64,000 bases of DNA from a bacterium (GTDB lineage Bacteria; Acidobacteriota; Thermoanaerobaculia; Multivoradales; J023), in NCBI GenBank assembly GCA_024226315.1, contig JAAELT010000251.1, positions 1 to 64,000 on the forward strand. Reading direction: 5' to 3'. Each line of letters begins with the position of its first letter. Position 1 is the stretch's first letter. Shown one piece after another: positions 45,431 to 55,493 of the stretch. Below the pieces are notes generated by a model. The model was given only the letters and a program-made list of their open reading frames with translations. It had not been told where the DNA came from and made no database searches. The translations under genes were made by a program, and so were the position numbers.

Positions 45431-46882
45431 ATGAGCGATCCGACCTGGATCTCGATCCTGCCTCCGCTCTTCGCCATCGTGCTGGCGATCTGGACCAGGC
45501 AGGTCTACCTGTCGCTCGCGGGCGGTGCCTGGCTCGCGTGGACGATCCTGGAGGGCTGGAATCCACTCGCCGGCCTCGCGTCGACGATCCAGGGAACCGT
45601 CGAGGTGCTCGCGGGAGGCGGTGACGCGAAGACGATCATGTTCACTCTCGTGATCGGCGCGTTGATCGCCACGGTCGAGTTGTCCGGGGGCGTGCGCGGC
45701 TTCGTGCACTGGCTGGAGCAGAGCCACTGGGTCGACTCTTCGAAGCGCGCCCAGCTGCTCGCCTGGGGTACCGGCATCGTGGTCTTCATCGAGTCGAACA
45801 TCACGGTGCTCGTCGCCGGCTCGGTGTCCCGGCCGCTCTTCGATCGGTACAAGGTCGCGCGCGAGAAGCTCGCGTACATCATCGACTCGACCTCGGCGCC
45901 GGTCTGTATCCTCATCCCGATGAACGCCTGGGGGGCGTACAACCTCGGCATTCTCGAGGGCCTGGGGGTGGAGAACGCGCTCACGGTCTTCCTGCAATCG
46001 GTGCTGCTCAACTTCTATGCGTTCGCGGCCGTCCTACTCGTTCTCGCGGTCATCCTGATGGGGCTCGATTTCGGCCCCATGAAAAAGGCCGAGGAGCGAA
46101 CTCGCGGCGGTGAGCTGCTGTGGCCGAACGCAACGCCGATGATCGACGAGGACGTGCTCTCGCCCGAGCCCATCGACAAGATTCCGCCCCGTGCGAGGAA
46201 CATGTTCCTGCCGATCGCCGCGATGGTGCTCTTCATGCCTTTCGGCCTGTACATCACGGGACTGAGCGCGATCGCGGCCAAGGGCGGAGACCCGACGCTC
46301 AGGGACATCCTGGGCGAGGGCTCCGGCTCCACGAGCGTACTCTGGTCCGTGATGTTCGGTCTCGCGGTCGCGTGGGTCCTCCTGCTGGCGCAGAAGGCGT
46401 TCACGATCGACGAGCTGGTGAAGGTCGGTCTGAAGGGCGCCGGGGCACTCGTCCCGCTCGCTCTGATCCTGCTTCTGGCGCTCGCGCTCGGTGACGCGAT
46501 CGAGCTGCTGGGCACGGGCAGGTACGTGGCTCAGGTCACCGCGGGGACGATGCCCAACTTCGTCTATCTGCCACTCGTCTTCGCGGTGGCGGGGGGGATT
46601 GCGTTTTCGACCGGCACGAGCTGGGGCACGTTCGCGATCATGCTCCCGATCGCCGTGCCGGCGGCCGGCACGTTGGGATTGCCCCTGGCGCCGTTCGTCG
46701 CGGCCTCACTCGCGGGAGGCATTTTCGGGGATCACTGCTCGCCGATCAGCGACACCACCATCATCTCCTCGATGGCGTCGGCGACGGACCATATCGACCA
46801 CGTCCGAACGCAGCTTCCGTATGCGCTGGCGGCGGGCGGGATCGCGACGATCTGCTTCGCGATCCTCGGGGCGACTCTCTAG
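45431..46882 (+). CDS. NhaC-family Na+/H+ antiporter
   Basis: A 483-aa inner-membrane transporter with about 11 hydrophobic helices. ATG 45431. Family patterns seen: SGGVRGFVHWLEQS, FIESNITVLVAGSVSRPLFDRYKV, REKLAYIIDSTSAPVCILIP and, near the C-terminus, GIAFSTGTSWGTFAIMLPIA and GGIFGDHCSPISDTTIISS. The last motif is typical of NhaC and related exchangers. It would exchange Na+ or an organic ion for protons. Its stop overlaps the convergent gene by 4 nt. Confidence 0.92.
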   Translation: MSDPTWISILPPLFAIVLAIWTRQVYLSLAGGAWLAWTILEGWNPLAGLASTIQGTVEVLAGGGDAKTIMFTLVIGALIATVELSGGVRGFVHWLEQSHWVDSSKRAQLLAWGTGIVVFIESNITVLVAGSVSRPLFDRYKVAREKLAYIIDSTSAPVCILIPMNAWGAYNLGILEGLGVENALTVFLQSVLLNFYAFAAVLLVLAVILMGLDFGPMKKAEERTRGGELLWPNATPMIDEDVLSPEPIDKIPPRARNMFLPIAAMVLFMPFGLYITGLSAIAAKGGDPTLRDILGEGSGSTSVLWSVMFGLAVAWVLLLAQKAFTIDELVKVGLKGAGALVPLALILLLALALGDAIELLGTGRYVAQVTAGTMPNFVYLPLVFAVAGGIAFSTGTSWGTFAIMLPIAVPAAGTLGLPLAPFVAASLAGGIFGDHCSPISDTTIISSMASATDHIDHVRTQLPYALAAGGIATICFAILGATL

Positions 46883-47676
46883 CGGCGACGCAGGAAGAGG
46901 CCGGCGGCCGCCAACGCCAACAACGCCGCCAGGATCGCGAGCCCGACGTTGCCGAGCGCCGGGATGTCGACCACCGGCGCCGATCTGCCGAACGCGCGGA
47001 TCATGAAGTTGCCCGGCTCCGGCGCGATCGTCGTGGCGCCGGCGAGATCCGGCACGTCATCGACGTCGCCGGGCCACAGGGCGAAGTAGGACCGCCCCTG
47101 GTCCGCGGTGGTGTCGAGCGCCGCCGGCCGGGTCGGCGGCGGATCGACGCCGGTCTCGAAGAACCGGTTGACGACGCCGATCAGGACGTCCCCCGACTGA
47201 TCGACCAGCAGCGGCGTCGCCAGGGGGTAGATCGAGAACGTGTCGCCGTCCGCCACCTGGATCATCTCGTCGTAGGTGGCCACCAGCTGCGCTCCAGTCG
47301 TCGGGTCGCTGTCCGGGTCGACGTAGACCGCGAGCTCGACGTCGCCGCCGACTGGTACATCCGCCCCTGCCGGGAAAAGCACCCAGATCTCCTCCAGGAA
47401 GAACCGGCCGGGACTGGTGAAGCTGTTGAGCCACAGGAATTGCCGGGCATTGGCACCGCCGAACCCGAAGACGCCTTCGGCGCCGTCGTCGTCGACCACC
47501 AGCTGCACCGGGAAGACCGCCGGATCGGGCAGCGGCGGGCTCGCCCGCTCGGCGAAGTCACGCGGCTCGAAATCGAGGTCCGAATCGGCGCCCTCGCCAG
47601 CGGCGGGGGCGACGAAAACGAGGCCGAGCAGCATGCAGACCAGGGCCACGAGAATCTTGTCCATCGCAGGCTTCAT
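46879..47676 (-). CDS. Exported protein with IPTL-CTERM-like sorting signal
   Basis: A 265-aa protein with an N-terminal signal (ILVALVCMLLGLVFVAPAAG) and a beta-rich mature domain with no recognised fold. The end reads IPALGNVGLAIL, a hydrophobic helix and LRRR, matching the IPTL-CTERM type of C-terminal sorting tag (motif, TM helix, Arg cluster). Such proteins are thought to be cut and placed on the surface by a dedicated sorting protease, not found in this window. It sits 9 nt before the end of the giant repeat gene (same strand) and may follow it in one transcript. Confidence 0.82.
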   Translation of the reverse strand: MKPAMDKILVALVCMLLGLVFVAPAAGEGADSDLDFEPRDFAERASPPLPDPAVFPVQLVVDDDGAEGVFGFGGANARQFLWLNSFTSPGRFFLEEIWVLFPAGADVPVGGDVELAVYVDPDSDPTTGAQLVATYDEMIQVADGDTFSIYPLATPLLVDQSGDVLIGVVNRFFETGVDPPPTRPAALDTTADQGRSYFALWPGDVDDVPDLAGATTIAPEPGNFMIRAFGRSAPVVDIPALGNVGLAILAALLALAAAGLFLRRR

Positions 47677-47685
47677 CTGTTTCTC

Positions 47686-50600
47686 CTAGGGGACGCTCGA
47701 CGACCAGGCCGCGACGTCGCCCGACTCGAACCCATCGGTGAAGATCTGCTCGCCGGGCCCGAGGAAGAGACCGTCGAGGAAGGCATCGAAGTCGGCGCCC
47801 GGGCCGACCGCCTCGATCGTGAAGTCGCACAGCACCGACGCCGCTCCGCCGGGGACGGTGAGGCCGTCGGTGAGGAACAGCCAGGTGCCGCCCTCGTCCT
47901 CCAGCACCGAGGCGATCGACACCGAGCCTAGATCGGCACCGGTGCAGGCCGGTCCGGCGAAGAACTCGCAGGTCTCCTCGAACCGTGCCACCGCGCCCAG
48001 CTGCGGTTCGAAGCGCACCCGCGCCCGCAGCTCTTCCGCGGCGCCGCCCTCGACCGGTACGCACTGGGCCAGGGCGCTGGGCTCGGCGGAGACGTGGGAG
48101 GCCCGCGCCGAGGCCGACAGCTGCGAGCTCTCTGAGTCGTCGGTTCCCGGCGTTCCGGGCAGCAGGTCGTTCGGCGGCGTCACCACTGTCACCCACGGAT
48201 CGAGGGTCACGGGACAGTCGTCGAAGTGACCGTTGTCGAAGCGGTTGAAGGGGTCGGCGCGGAAGAACGGCAGCACGAAGTCGCCACCGGCGTTGCCGTC
48301 GCCGTCACCGTCCAGGGCGTTGTCGTTGGCATCGGTGATGGTGTCGCAGACCAGCAGCCGGACGAGGCCGTCGAGCGGCTGGCCGAGGCTGAGGGCCACG
48401 TCGAGGGTGCTGGGGTCGACGCTGGTGAGCTGCAGGGCGACGATCTCGATCGGTATGTCGTCACCGGTGGCACCGCCGCAGGCGACGGTCGAGAAATCGC
48501 CGTCTGGGCCGGCGCCCACCACCAGGTAGCCGGCGGTGTCGTCGGCGCCGGCGAACGGCCTTTCGCCGCCTTCGATCCTCAGCTGGAGCGAGCGCACCCG
48601 CGTCCGCACCGTGTCGCAGACAGCGAGCGGGCCGTCGGCGGTCGCCACCTCGACGACCTCCGGCAGCGACTCCTCGATCACCTGCACGAAGGCGCTGGCC
48701 GAAGCCTCGACCGGACCTTCAGTGGAGTCGGCGGTGACCGTCGCCACGTTGGTCAGGTCGGCGAACAGCGGATCGGACTCGCAGTCGTAGGAGAACCTGC
48801 CGCCGTTCGGTTGCAGGTCCGGCAACTCGCCCACCGCCCGGTCGCAGTCCGGCGACAGCGGGTCGGAGACCGCGACATCGGTCTTGAGCGCCTCGCCGTC
48901 GTTGATCAGCGTGATGGTGAAGCTGGCGGTCTCGCCGACGAACACCTGCTGCTCGAGCGGCGACTTGACGATCTCGATCGGGTTGCGCACGTTGACCTCG
49001 GCCGACGCCGAGGCCTCCACTTCGAGCAGGGTCTCGGAGATGGCGGTGACCGTCGCGACGTTGGTGAAGTCCTCGCTCAAAGGCCCGGTGGTGCAGCCGT
49101 AGGAGGTGAAGGTGTCGGCGGTCAGGTCCGGCAGCTCGCCCACCGCGCGGTCGCAATCCGGGGTCAGCGGATCCGACACCGAGAGGTCGGAGAGGACGCC
49201 CGGCCCCGGATTGGTCAAGGTGATAGTGAAGGTCGCCGCGTCCCCGGGGTCGACCGCCTGGATGGCCGGCGTCTTGGTGATCTCGATCACCGGGTCCAGC
49301 ACCCGCACGAAGGCGGTGTCCACCGTCGACACCGTGCCCGTCGGCCCCTCGGCGGTGGCCGTCGCGACGTTGGTCAGATCGGAGAACAGCGGATCGGTCT
49401 CGCAGGTGTAGGAGGTCTCCTCGCCCGGCGCCAGGTCGCCGAGCACGCCGACGTCGCGGTCGCAGCTCGGGGTCAGCGTGTCCGACACCGCCACGTCGGT
49501 GCGTGTGACGGCGCTCGGGTTCGACACCGTGATGGTGAACTCGGCGGTCTCGCCGGCCTGGATCTCCTGCTCGGGCGGATCCTTGGTGATCACCAGCTGC
49601 TGCAACACCGTCACCTCGGCGGTGGCAACGGCCGACACCTCACCGTCCACCACCGTGCCGCTCGCCGTCGCGACGTTGGTCAGGTCGAAGAACAGCGGCT
49701 GGCTGGTGCAGTCGTAGGACACCGATTCGTCCGGGGCGAGGCTCCCGAGGTCGGCGTCGCACTCCGGCGTGGCCGGGTCGGCGACGGTGACGGCCGCCAC
49801 CACCTCCTCGCCGCTGTTGGTCACCATGATGGTGAAGCTCGCCGAGTCGCCGGCCTCGATGGTCTGGGTCCCGGGCGTCTTGGTGATCTCGAGGTCGGTG
49901 AGCACGTCGACCAGCGCCGAATCGGTGGCGGTCACCGTGCCCTCCGAGCCCTCGGCGGTGACCGTCGCCTCGTTGATCAGGTCGGCGGACAGCGTGTCGG
50001 TGGCGCAGCTGTAGCTGATCGTGCCGCCGCCGGCCGCCAGGTCGCCGAGGCTGCCCGCCGCGCGGTCGCAGTCCGGGGTCAGCGGATCGGACACCGCCAC
50101 GTCGGTGAGCGGCTCGTCGCCGTCGTTGATCAGGGTGATGGTGAAGGTCGCCGCGGTGCCGGAGGGAATCGTCTGCTCGGCCGGCGACTTGACGATCTCG
50201 ATCGGGTTGCGCACGTTGACATCGGCCGAGGCCGAGGCTTCGATCAGGCCGACCACGGAGGTGGCCTCGACCGTCGCCACGTTGGTGAAGTCCTCGGTCA
50301 GCGGGCCGGTGGTGCACACTTTCGATTCGGACTCGCTCGCGCCCAGGCTGGGGACGGTGAAGTCGCAGTCCGGGGTCAGCGGATCGGTGACGTCGATGCC
50401 GGTCAGCTCGTCGGGGCCGGGGTTGGTCACAGTGACGGTGAAGGTGGCCATGCCTCCCGGCGCTACGAACTGCACGTCGGGCGTCTTGGTGATCTCGACC
50501 GTCGCGTCGATGACGTCGACGAAGGCGGTGGAGTTCGCCTCCACTGTGCCGGCGGGCGACTCAGCGGTCACCGTCGCGACGTTGGTGAGGTCGGCGAACA

Positions 50601-53600
50601 GCGGGTCGGTGGTGCAGGTGTAGGAAACCGTGCCGCCCGCCGCCAGGGTCGGCAGGGTGGTGTCGCAGTCGGGGGTCAGCGGATCGCTGACCACGACGTC
50701 GGTCTTCTCCACCGTGCCCGGGTTCTCGAGGGTGATGGTGAAGGTGGCGGTGTCGCCGGCGGCGAGGGTCTGCTCCGACGGGGACTTGACGATCTCGATC
50801 GGCAGGATCACCTCGACGGCGGCGCTGTCCGTGGCGGTCACCGGCAGGCCGTTCTGGGTGGTGGCCTCGACCGTGGCCACGTTGACCAGGTCGACGCCCA
50901 GCGGCTCGGTGTCGCAGAAGTAGCTGATCGACTGGCCCGGCAGCAGGTTGGGCAGGTCCTCGGAGCCCTCGCTGCCGTCGCGGGCGCAGTCGGGAGTCTC
51001 GAGATCGAGGACCGAGAGGTCGGTCAAGCCGACGTCACCGACGTTGGTGACGGTGATCTCGAAGGTGGCGATCTCGCCGGCCAGGATGGTCTGCTCCGCC
51101 GGTGACTTCTCAATCGTCACCACCGGATCGAGCACCACCACGCTGCCGGTGGCCGAAGCCTCGACCGGCGGCCCGGCCGGCACGTCGGCGGTGACCGTGG
51201 CGACGTTGTCGAGGTCGGCGAATAGCGGCGGCGTGTCGCAGTCGTAGGAGGTCACGCCGCCGGGGATGAGCATCGGCAGGTCGCCGGCCGCTCGGTCGCA
51301 CGACGGGGTCAGGGGATCGCTCACCGCGACGTTGGTCAGGTCCACCGAGCCGAGGTTGCGCAGGGCGATGGTGAAGGTGACGACGGCGCTGGCGGGCACC
51401 GGCGTGGCCGACGGCGTCTTGGTGATCTCGATCGCCGCGTCGCTGAACACCTCGAGGTCGGCGACCGCCGGCAGGCCGACCGGCGCGGAGTCCACGAACA
51501 GAGTGCCGGTCGTGTTGGTGTAGGTGCCCGGCGCGGCCGTCATCGGCACCTGGACGGTGACGCTGAAGGTGCACGACCCGCCCGGGTTGAGCGAGCCGCC
51601 GCCGAGCGACACCACCGAGGTGCCGTCCACCACCGAGCCGTCGCCGCAGACGTCGAAGACCGGCAAGCCGATCGCCTCGAGGCCGGCAACGGTCAGGTCG
51701 AGGTCGTCCGAGAACTCGATGCCGCTGACGCCCTCGCTGGCGTCCAGGTTCTCGACCTGAAAGGTGAGCAGGACGGTGCCGCCGGCGGGCGCCGGGCCGT
51801 CGAACTCCTTGGTGAAGCTCAGGTTGCTGATCTGCAGCTCGTCGGTCGCCGGGTCGCCGGTGACCTCGAGCTCGTCGGGCAACAGGCCGATCACCTCGCT
51901 GGTGGTGTTGACCGCCGTGGTGCCAAGCAGCACGTCGGTCGGCACCAGCAGGGTGACGCTGAAGCTGCACGAGTCGCCGGCCGCGCCGGCTGCCGCCAGG
52001 CTGCCGCCGGTGAGCTCGATGGTGCTGCCGAGGTCGGGCGTCGAGACCGTGCCGCCGCAGGCGCTGATCGGCAGGCCCAGCGCGGTGAGGCCGGCGAGCG
52101 CCGCCTCCAGGTCGTCCGAGAGCTCGATCTCGAAGACAGCCTCGTCGGCCAGGTTGGTGAGGGTGAGCTCGAGCGTCACCGTGCCGCCGGGGGCGGCCGG
52201 GTCGTCGGTGAACTCCTTGGTCAGGAACAGCAGCTCGCTCGAGACGATCAGGTCGTCGGTCGCTTCTTCGAAGGCGATGAGCGTGGGCATGAGGGCGGTG
52301 AAGCCGGGACCGCTGTCGTCGCCGGTGGTGTTGACGTAGGTCCCCGACGCGGCCGCCGCCGGCACGTCGAGCACGACGCTGAAGTCGCACATCTCGCCCG
52401 GCACCAGGGTGCCGCCGCTGAAGGTCATGAAGGTGTCGCCGACCGTCCACGCCACGGTGCCGTTGCCCGGGCCGCAGACGTCCGTCACCGTCATGCCGTC
52501 GCCGGTGATCGAGGGCGAGCTGAAGCCGAGGATCAGGTCCAAGTCGTCGCGGATGGTGATCGACGTGGCGGTGTCGGTCGGGCTGACGTTCTCGATCACG
52601 AACTCGAGGGTCACCGGGTCGCCGGGGATCACCGGGTCGTCGAGGAACTCCTTGGTCAGGGTCAGACCGGCGATCAGCAGATCGTCCTCGGCCGCGTTGC
52701 CGATCACGCCCGGCAGGCCCTCGACGGTGGCGACGACGCTCGAGGTGGTGTTGGTGTGGGGCCCGGCGGCGGCCGGGGCGGGCACGTCGAGCGTGACGTC
52801 GAAGCTGCAGGTCTCCCCCGGCTCCAGGTCGACGCCCGAAACGTCCAGAAAGGTGTCCATTGCCGAGCCGGTCAGGCTGCCGTTGCCCGGACCGCACAGG
52901 TCGCTCTTGGGCAGGCCGGTGGCGGTGAGGCCGAGCAGCGCGGCGGCCAGGTCGTCGCTGAAGGTGACGCCGGTGGCGTCACCGGTCGCGGCCGCGTCGT
53001 GGGACAGGGTGAGCTCCAGCGTCACCGTGCCGCCGGGCGCGACCGGGTCGTCCAGGAACTCCTTGGTCAGCGCAGGCGCGCCGACCACGATCAGGTCGCC
53101 GCTGGTGGGCGGTGAGGTGACGAAGCCCTCGATCCCCTCGATGCCAAAGGAGCCGGTGAGGTCGCCGGTGGTGTTGGTGTAGACGCCGGAAGGAGTGCCC
53201 GGCGGAATGTCGAGCGTGACGTCGAAGCTGCAGGAGTCTCCCGGCATGCCCGCTGCCTCGAGGCTGCCGCCCGAAAACTCGAGCAGGCTCGGGTCCGGTG
53301 GCGTCACGATGACAATCATCCCGATCATGATGTCCGGCGGATTGAACACGGTGATCTGCGAACCCTCGCCGCAGACGTCGAGGATCGGATCGTCGGTATC
53401 GCCCATCACCAGGCTGTTGGCAGCCAGGCCGAAGAGGCCATTGGGATAAAGGACAGTGTCGCCCTGCACCCCGTCCACGTCGTCGTCGAACTCGATGTCG
53501 GTGAGTTCCGAGGCCGGATTGACGTTGGTGATCGTGAAGCGCAGGGTCACCGAGCCGCCGGCGGCCGCCGGGTCGTCGATGAACTCCTTGGTGAACGTCG

Positions 53601-55200
53601 GGGCGAGGCTGACCACCAGGTCGTCGGTCGCGGTGTTGCCGACCACGCCGTCGCCGTCGATCATGGCCGTGATCGGGTCGGTGACGTTGGTGAAGGTGCC
53701 GGCGGCGGCCGCGGCGGGCACGTCGAGCAGGACACTGAAGGTGCAGGAGTCCCCCGCGCCCAGGCTGCCGCCGGTCAGGCTGAGGGTATCGACCGAGAAA
53801 TCGAGGGAGCCGCCGTTGCAGACCGGCTTCGGCAGCGTCTCGCCCGGGGACAGGCCGGTGAGCGACCCCAGGGGATCGATCGTGTCGTCGAAGGCGATGT
53901 CGGTGGCCGGGAAGTCGCGGTCCAGGTTGGTGACCGTGAACTGCAGGGTGACGGTACCGCCTGGCGGTACCGGGTCGTCGATGAAGGACTTGACCAGGAA
54001 CTCGACCGGCACGTCGAGCGTCGCGGTGGCGAAGCCGCTGGATATCTCCGCACCGGAGCTCACCAGCTCTCCCGTGGTGTTGACGAATGATCCCGTGGTA
54101 CCGGTGGTGACGTCGACACTGACGGTGCAGCTCGACTCGGCACCGACGCTGCCGCCACTGAGCGAAAACCTGTCGCCGGTTTCCCCGAAAGAGACGGTGC
54201 CGCCGCAGGTGTTGGAGACATTCGGAGGGGTGACCACGGTCATTCCGGTGGGCAACGGGTCGATGAATTCCAGGGAGGTGGCTCCGCTGGCGCTGGAAAT
54301 GGTCAGGGACAGTGTGCTAGTGCCGCCGAGGGAGATCGAGGCGGGAAAGAACGCCTTGCTGAAACCCGGCCGCGCCGTGTCGACCGTGAGGGTCGCCACC
54401 GCGGTACCGCTGTTGCCGGCGCTCGAGGTCAGGTCGCCCGAGGTGTTGGTCGCCGTCGAGGCACCGACCACGTTGACGGTGACGCTGCACGCTTCGTCGG
54501 CACCGAGCTGGCCACCGCTCAGAGTGATGGTGCCGCCGCCGTCGGGGGCGCTCAGGATCGCGTTCGTGCAGTCGGTGAAGGCGCTCGACGGCGTCGCGAT
54601 CGTGATCCCGGCGGGCAGCACGTCGGTGAACGCGATGTCGGTTACCAGGGCAGGCGACTCGATGTTGCTGATGTCGAAGGTCAGCGTGGTGGTGCTGCCG
54701 GGGCCGATGGTGTCGGGGAAGAAGCCCTTGGAGAAGGCGACGCTCGACGAGGGGTCGATCGTCAGGGTGTTGGTCCCCATGCTGTCCTGGCACTGGAATT
54801 CGCCATCCGAGAAAGAGGCTTCGATGCTGTAGGACCCCACGGCAGTGGCGGCCGGCAGAGTGTAGCTAACCGAGGCCGCGCCGGCGGTGACCGACATGTC
54901 GACCACCGCCGATCCGACGTCCATCATGCCGTCCTTCACCTGGAACGTCACCGTTCCGCCGTCCGGATCGCAGCCCCCCGTGCCGCCGACCGTGGCGGAC
55001 AGGGTCACCGACTGCGCCGAGGCGCTGAACAGGGCGCTCTGGGGGTCGACCGTTGTCGTGCTGGAGCCGATCCCGGCGAAGGCGGGGCCGGCCGCCAGTG
55101 CGATCGAAACGGTCGCGCCGATCAAGAAGGTCGAAGAGATCGCGGCCCTTCGGGACGCGATACGAAATCCGGCGGCAGCCGACGGCGAAAGGCGTTTCAC
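47686..55200 (-). CDS. Giant exported DUF11-type repeat protein, 2504 aa
   Basis: A surface protein starting at GTG 55200 after CAGGAGAA, with a signal peptide ending near GPAFAG. After an Ig-like N-terminal domain come eight type-A repeats (about 120 aa each, TKEFLDDPVAPGGTVTLELT then SCSFSVTLDVPA and TYTNTTG). Nine type-B DUF11 repeats follow (about 85-90 aa, ITKTPxxQxVxxGxxATFTI then SDPLTPDCDR and DLTNVATVTA). A Cys pair recurs in each unit. The C-terminus ends IFTDGFESGDVAAWSSSVP with no TM helix or LPXTG. Role is probably adhesion or a cell-surface stalk. The very low substitution between repeats suggests ongoing expansion by recombination. Confidence 0.9.
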   Translation of the reverse strand: MKRLSPSAAAGFRIASRRAAISSTFLIGATVSIALAAGPAFAGIGSSTTTVDPQSALFSASAQSVTLSATVGGTGGCDPDGGTVTFQVKDGMMDVGSAVVDMSVTAGAASVSYTLPAATAVGSYSIEASFSDGEFQCQDSMGTNTLTIDPSSSVAFSKGFFPDTIGPGSTTTLTFDISNIESPALVTDIAFTDVLPAGITIATPSSAFTDCTNAILSAPDGGGTITLSGGQLGADEACSVTVNVVGASTATNTSGDLTSSAGNSGTAVATLTVDTARPGFSKAFFPASISLGGTSTLSLTISSASGATSLEFIDPLPTGMTVVTPPNVSNTCGGTVSFGETGDRFSLSGGSVGAESSCTVSVDVTTGTTGSFVNTTGELVSSGAEISSGFATATLDVPVEFLVKSFIDDPVPPGGTVTLQFTVTNLDRDFPATDIAFDDTIDPLGSLTGLSPGETLPKPVCNGGSLDFSVDTLSLTGGSLGAGDSCTFSVLLDVPAAAAAGTFTNVTDPITAMIDGDGVVGNTATDDLVVSLAPTFTKEFIDDPAAAGGSVTLRFTITNVNPASELTDIEFDDDVDGVQGDTVLYPNGLFGLAANSLVMGDTDDPILDVCGEGSQITVFNPPDIMIGMIVIVTPPDPSLLEFSGGSLEAAGMPGDSCSFDVTLDIPPGTPSGVYTNTTGDLTGSFGIEGIEGFVTSPPTSGDLIVVGAPALTKEFLDDPVAPGGTVTLELTLSHDAAATGDATGVTFSDDLAAALLGLTATGLPKSDLCGPGNGSLTGSAMDTFLDVSGVDLEPGETCSFDVTLDVPAPAAAGPHTNTTSSVVATVEGLPGVIGNAAEDDLLIAGLTLTKEFLDDPVIPGDPVTLEFVIENVSPTDTATSITIRDDLDLILGFSSPSITGDGMTVTDVCGPGNGTVAWTVGDTFMTFSGGTLVPGEMCDFSVVLDVPAAAASGTYVNTTGDDSGPGFTALMPTLIAFEEATDDLIVSSELLFLTKEFTDDPAAPGGTVTLELTLTNLADEAVFEIELSDDLEAALAGLTALGLPISACGGTVSTPDLGSTIELTGGSLAAAGAAGDSCSFSVTLLVPTDVLLGTTAVNTTSEVIGLLPDELEVTGDPATDELQISNLSFTKEFDGPAPAGGTVLLTFQVENLDASEGVSGIEFSDDLDLTVAGLEAIGLPVFDVCGDGSVVDGTSVVSLGGGSLNPGGSCTFSVTVQVPMTAAPGTYTNTTGTLFVDSAPVGLPAVADLEVFSDAAIEITKTPSATPVPASAVVTFTIALRNLGSVDLTNVAVSDPLTPSCDRAAGDLPMLIPGGVTSYDCDTPPLFADLDNVATVTADVPAGPPVEASATGSVVVLDPVVTIEKSPAEQTILAGEIATFEITVTNVGDVGLTDLSVLDLETPDCARDGSEGSEDLPNLLPGQSISYFCDTEPLGVDLVNVATVEATTQNGLPVTATDSAAVEVILPIEIVKSPSEQTLAAGDTATFTITLENPGTVEKTDVVVSDPLTPDCDTTLPTLAAGGTVSYTCTTDPLFADLTNVATVTAESPAGTVEANSTAFVDVIDATVEITKTPDVQFVAPGGMATFTVTVTNPGPDELTGIDVTDPLTPDCDFTVPSLGASESESKVCTTGPLTEDFTNVATVEATSVVGLIEASASADVNVRNPIEIVKSPAEQTIPSGTAATFTITLINDGDEPLTDVAVSDPLTPDCDRAAGSLGDLAAGGGTISYSCATDTLSADLINEATVTAEGSEGTVTATDSALVDVLTDLEITKTPGTQTIEAGDSASFTIMVTNSGEEVVAAVTVADPATPECDADLGSLAPDESVSYDCTSQPLFFDLTNVATASGTVVDGEVSAVATAEVTVLQQLVITKDPPEQEIQAGETAEFTITVSNPSAVTRTDVAVSDTLTPSCDRDVGVLGDLAPGEETSYTCETDPLFSDLTNVATATAEGPTGTVSTVDTAFVRVLDPVIEITKTPAIQAVDPGDAATFTITLTNPGPGVLSDLSVSDPLTPDCDRAVGELPDLTADTFTSYGCTTGPLSEDFTNVATVTAISETLLEVEASASAEVNVRNPIEIVKSPLEQQVFVGETASFTITLINDGEALKTDVAVSDPLSPDCDRAVGELPDLQPNGGRFSYDCESDPLFADLTNVATVTADSTEGPVEASASAFVQVIEESLPEVVEVATADGPLAVCDTVRTRVRSLQLRIEGGERPFAGADDTAGYLVVGAGPDGDFSTVACGGATGDDIPIEIVALQLTSVDPSTLDVALSLGQPLDGLVRLLVCDTITDANDNALDGDGDGNAGGDFVLPFFRADPFNRFDNGHFDDCPVTLDPWVTVVTPPNDLLPGTPGTDDSESSQLSASARASHVSAEPSALAQCVPVEGGAAEELRARVRFEPQLGAVARFEETCEFFAGPACTGADLGSVSIASVLEDEGGTWLFLTDGLTVPGGAASVLCDFTIEAVGPGADFDAFLDGLFLGPGEQIFTDGFESGDVAAWSSSVP

Positions 55201-55459
55201 GGCAGTTCTCCTGGTGAACCTGCAGGCAAGAAGACCGATCCCAGCTCTTCTGTGGCGAGGCAGTATAGCAGGGCGACCCCGGCCGGATCGGCTCCCGGGA
55301 GGGATCGTCCAAGAAAGTTCTCGACCGCCGACCTGGATATTTGGATATCGCTATATACTCCCTCGCGACACCCCTCGAAATCCTCCAGAAGGATCGACCA
55401 TGAACGTCACACGTCTCGCGACGTCCGATCGTCCGTGGCGGACGCAAGGCGATTTGGTG

Positions 55460-55475
55460 ATACCATTCATGGTAT
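55460..55475. promoter_or_regulatory. 7-bp inverted repeat near the carboxypeptidase start
   Basis: ATACCAT-TC-ATGGTAT, a perfect palindrome with a 2-nt centre, 18 nt before ATG 55494. It could be an operator over the start region, or an mRNA hairpin blocking the ribosome site, since no strong Shine-Dalgarno follows. Confidence 0.4.
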
Positions 55476-55493
55476 GAAAGCAAAAAGCTGGGG

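Noticed and set aside
45209..45997. N-terminal extension of the cNMP-kinase frame
   Set aside because: It runs antisense to the NhaC gene and through the palindromic repeats; ATG 45208 fits the domain start.
48226..51105. 959-aa plus-strand open frame opposite the giant repeat gene
   Set aside because: Shadow of the repeats; its own apparent repeats follow from those of the real gene.
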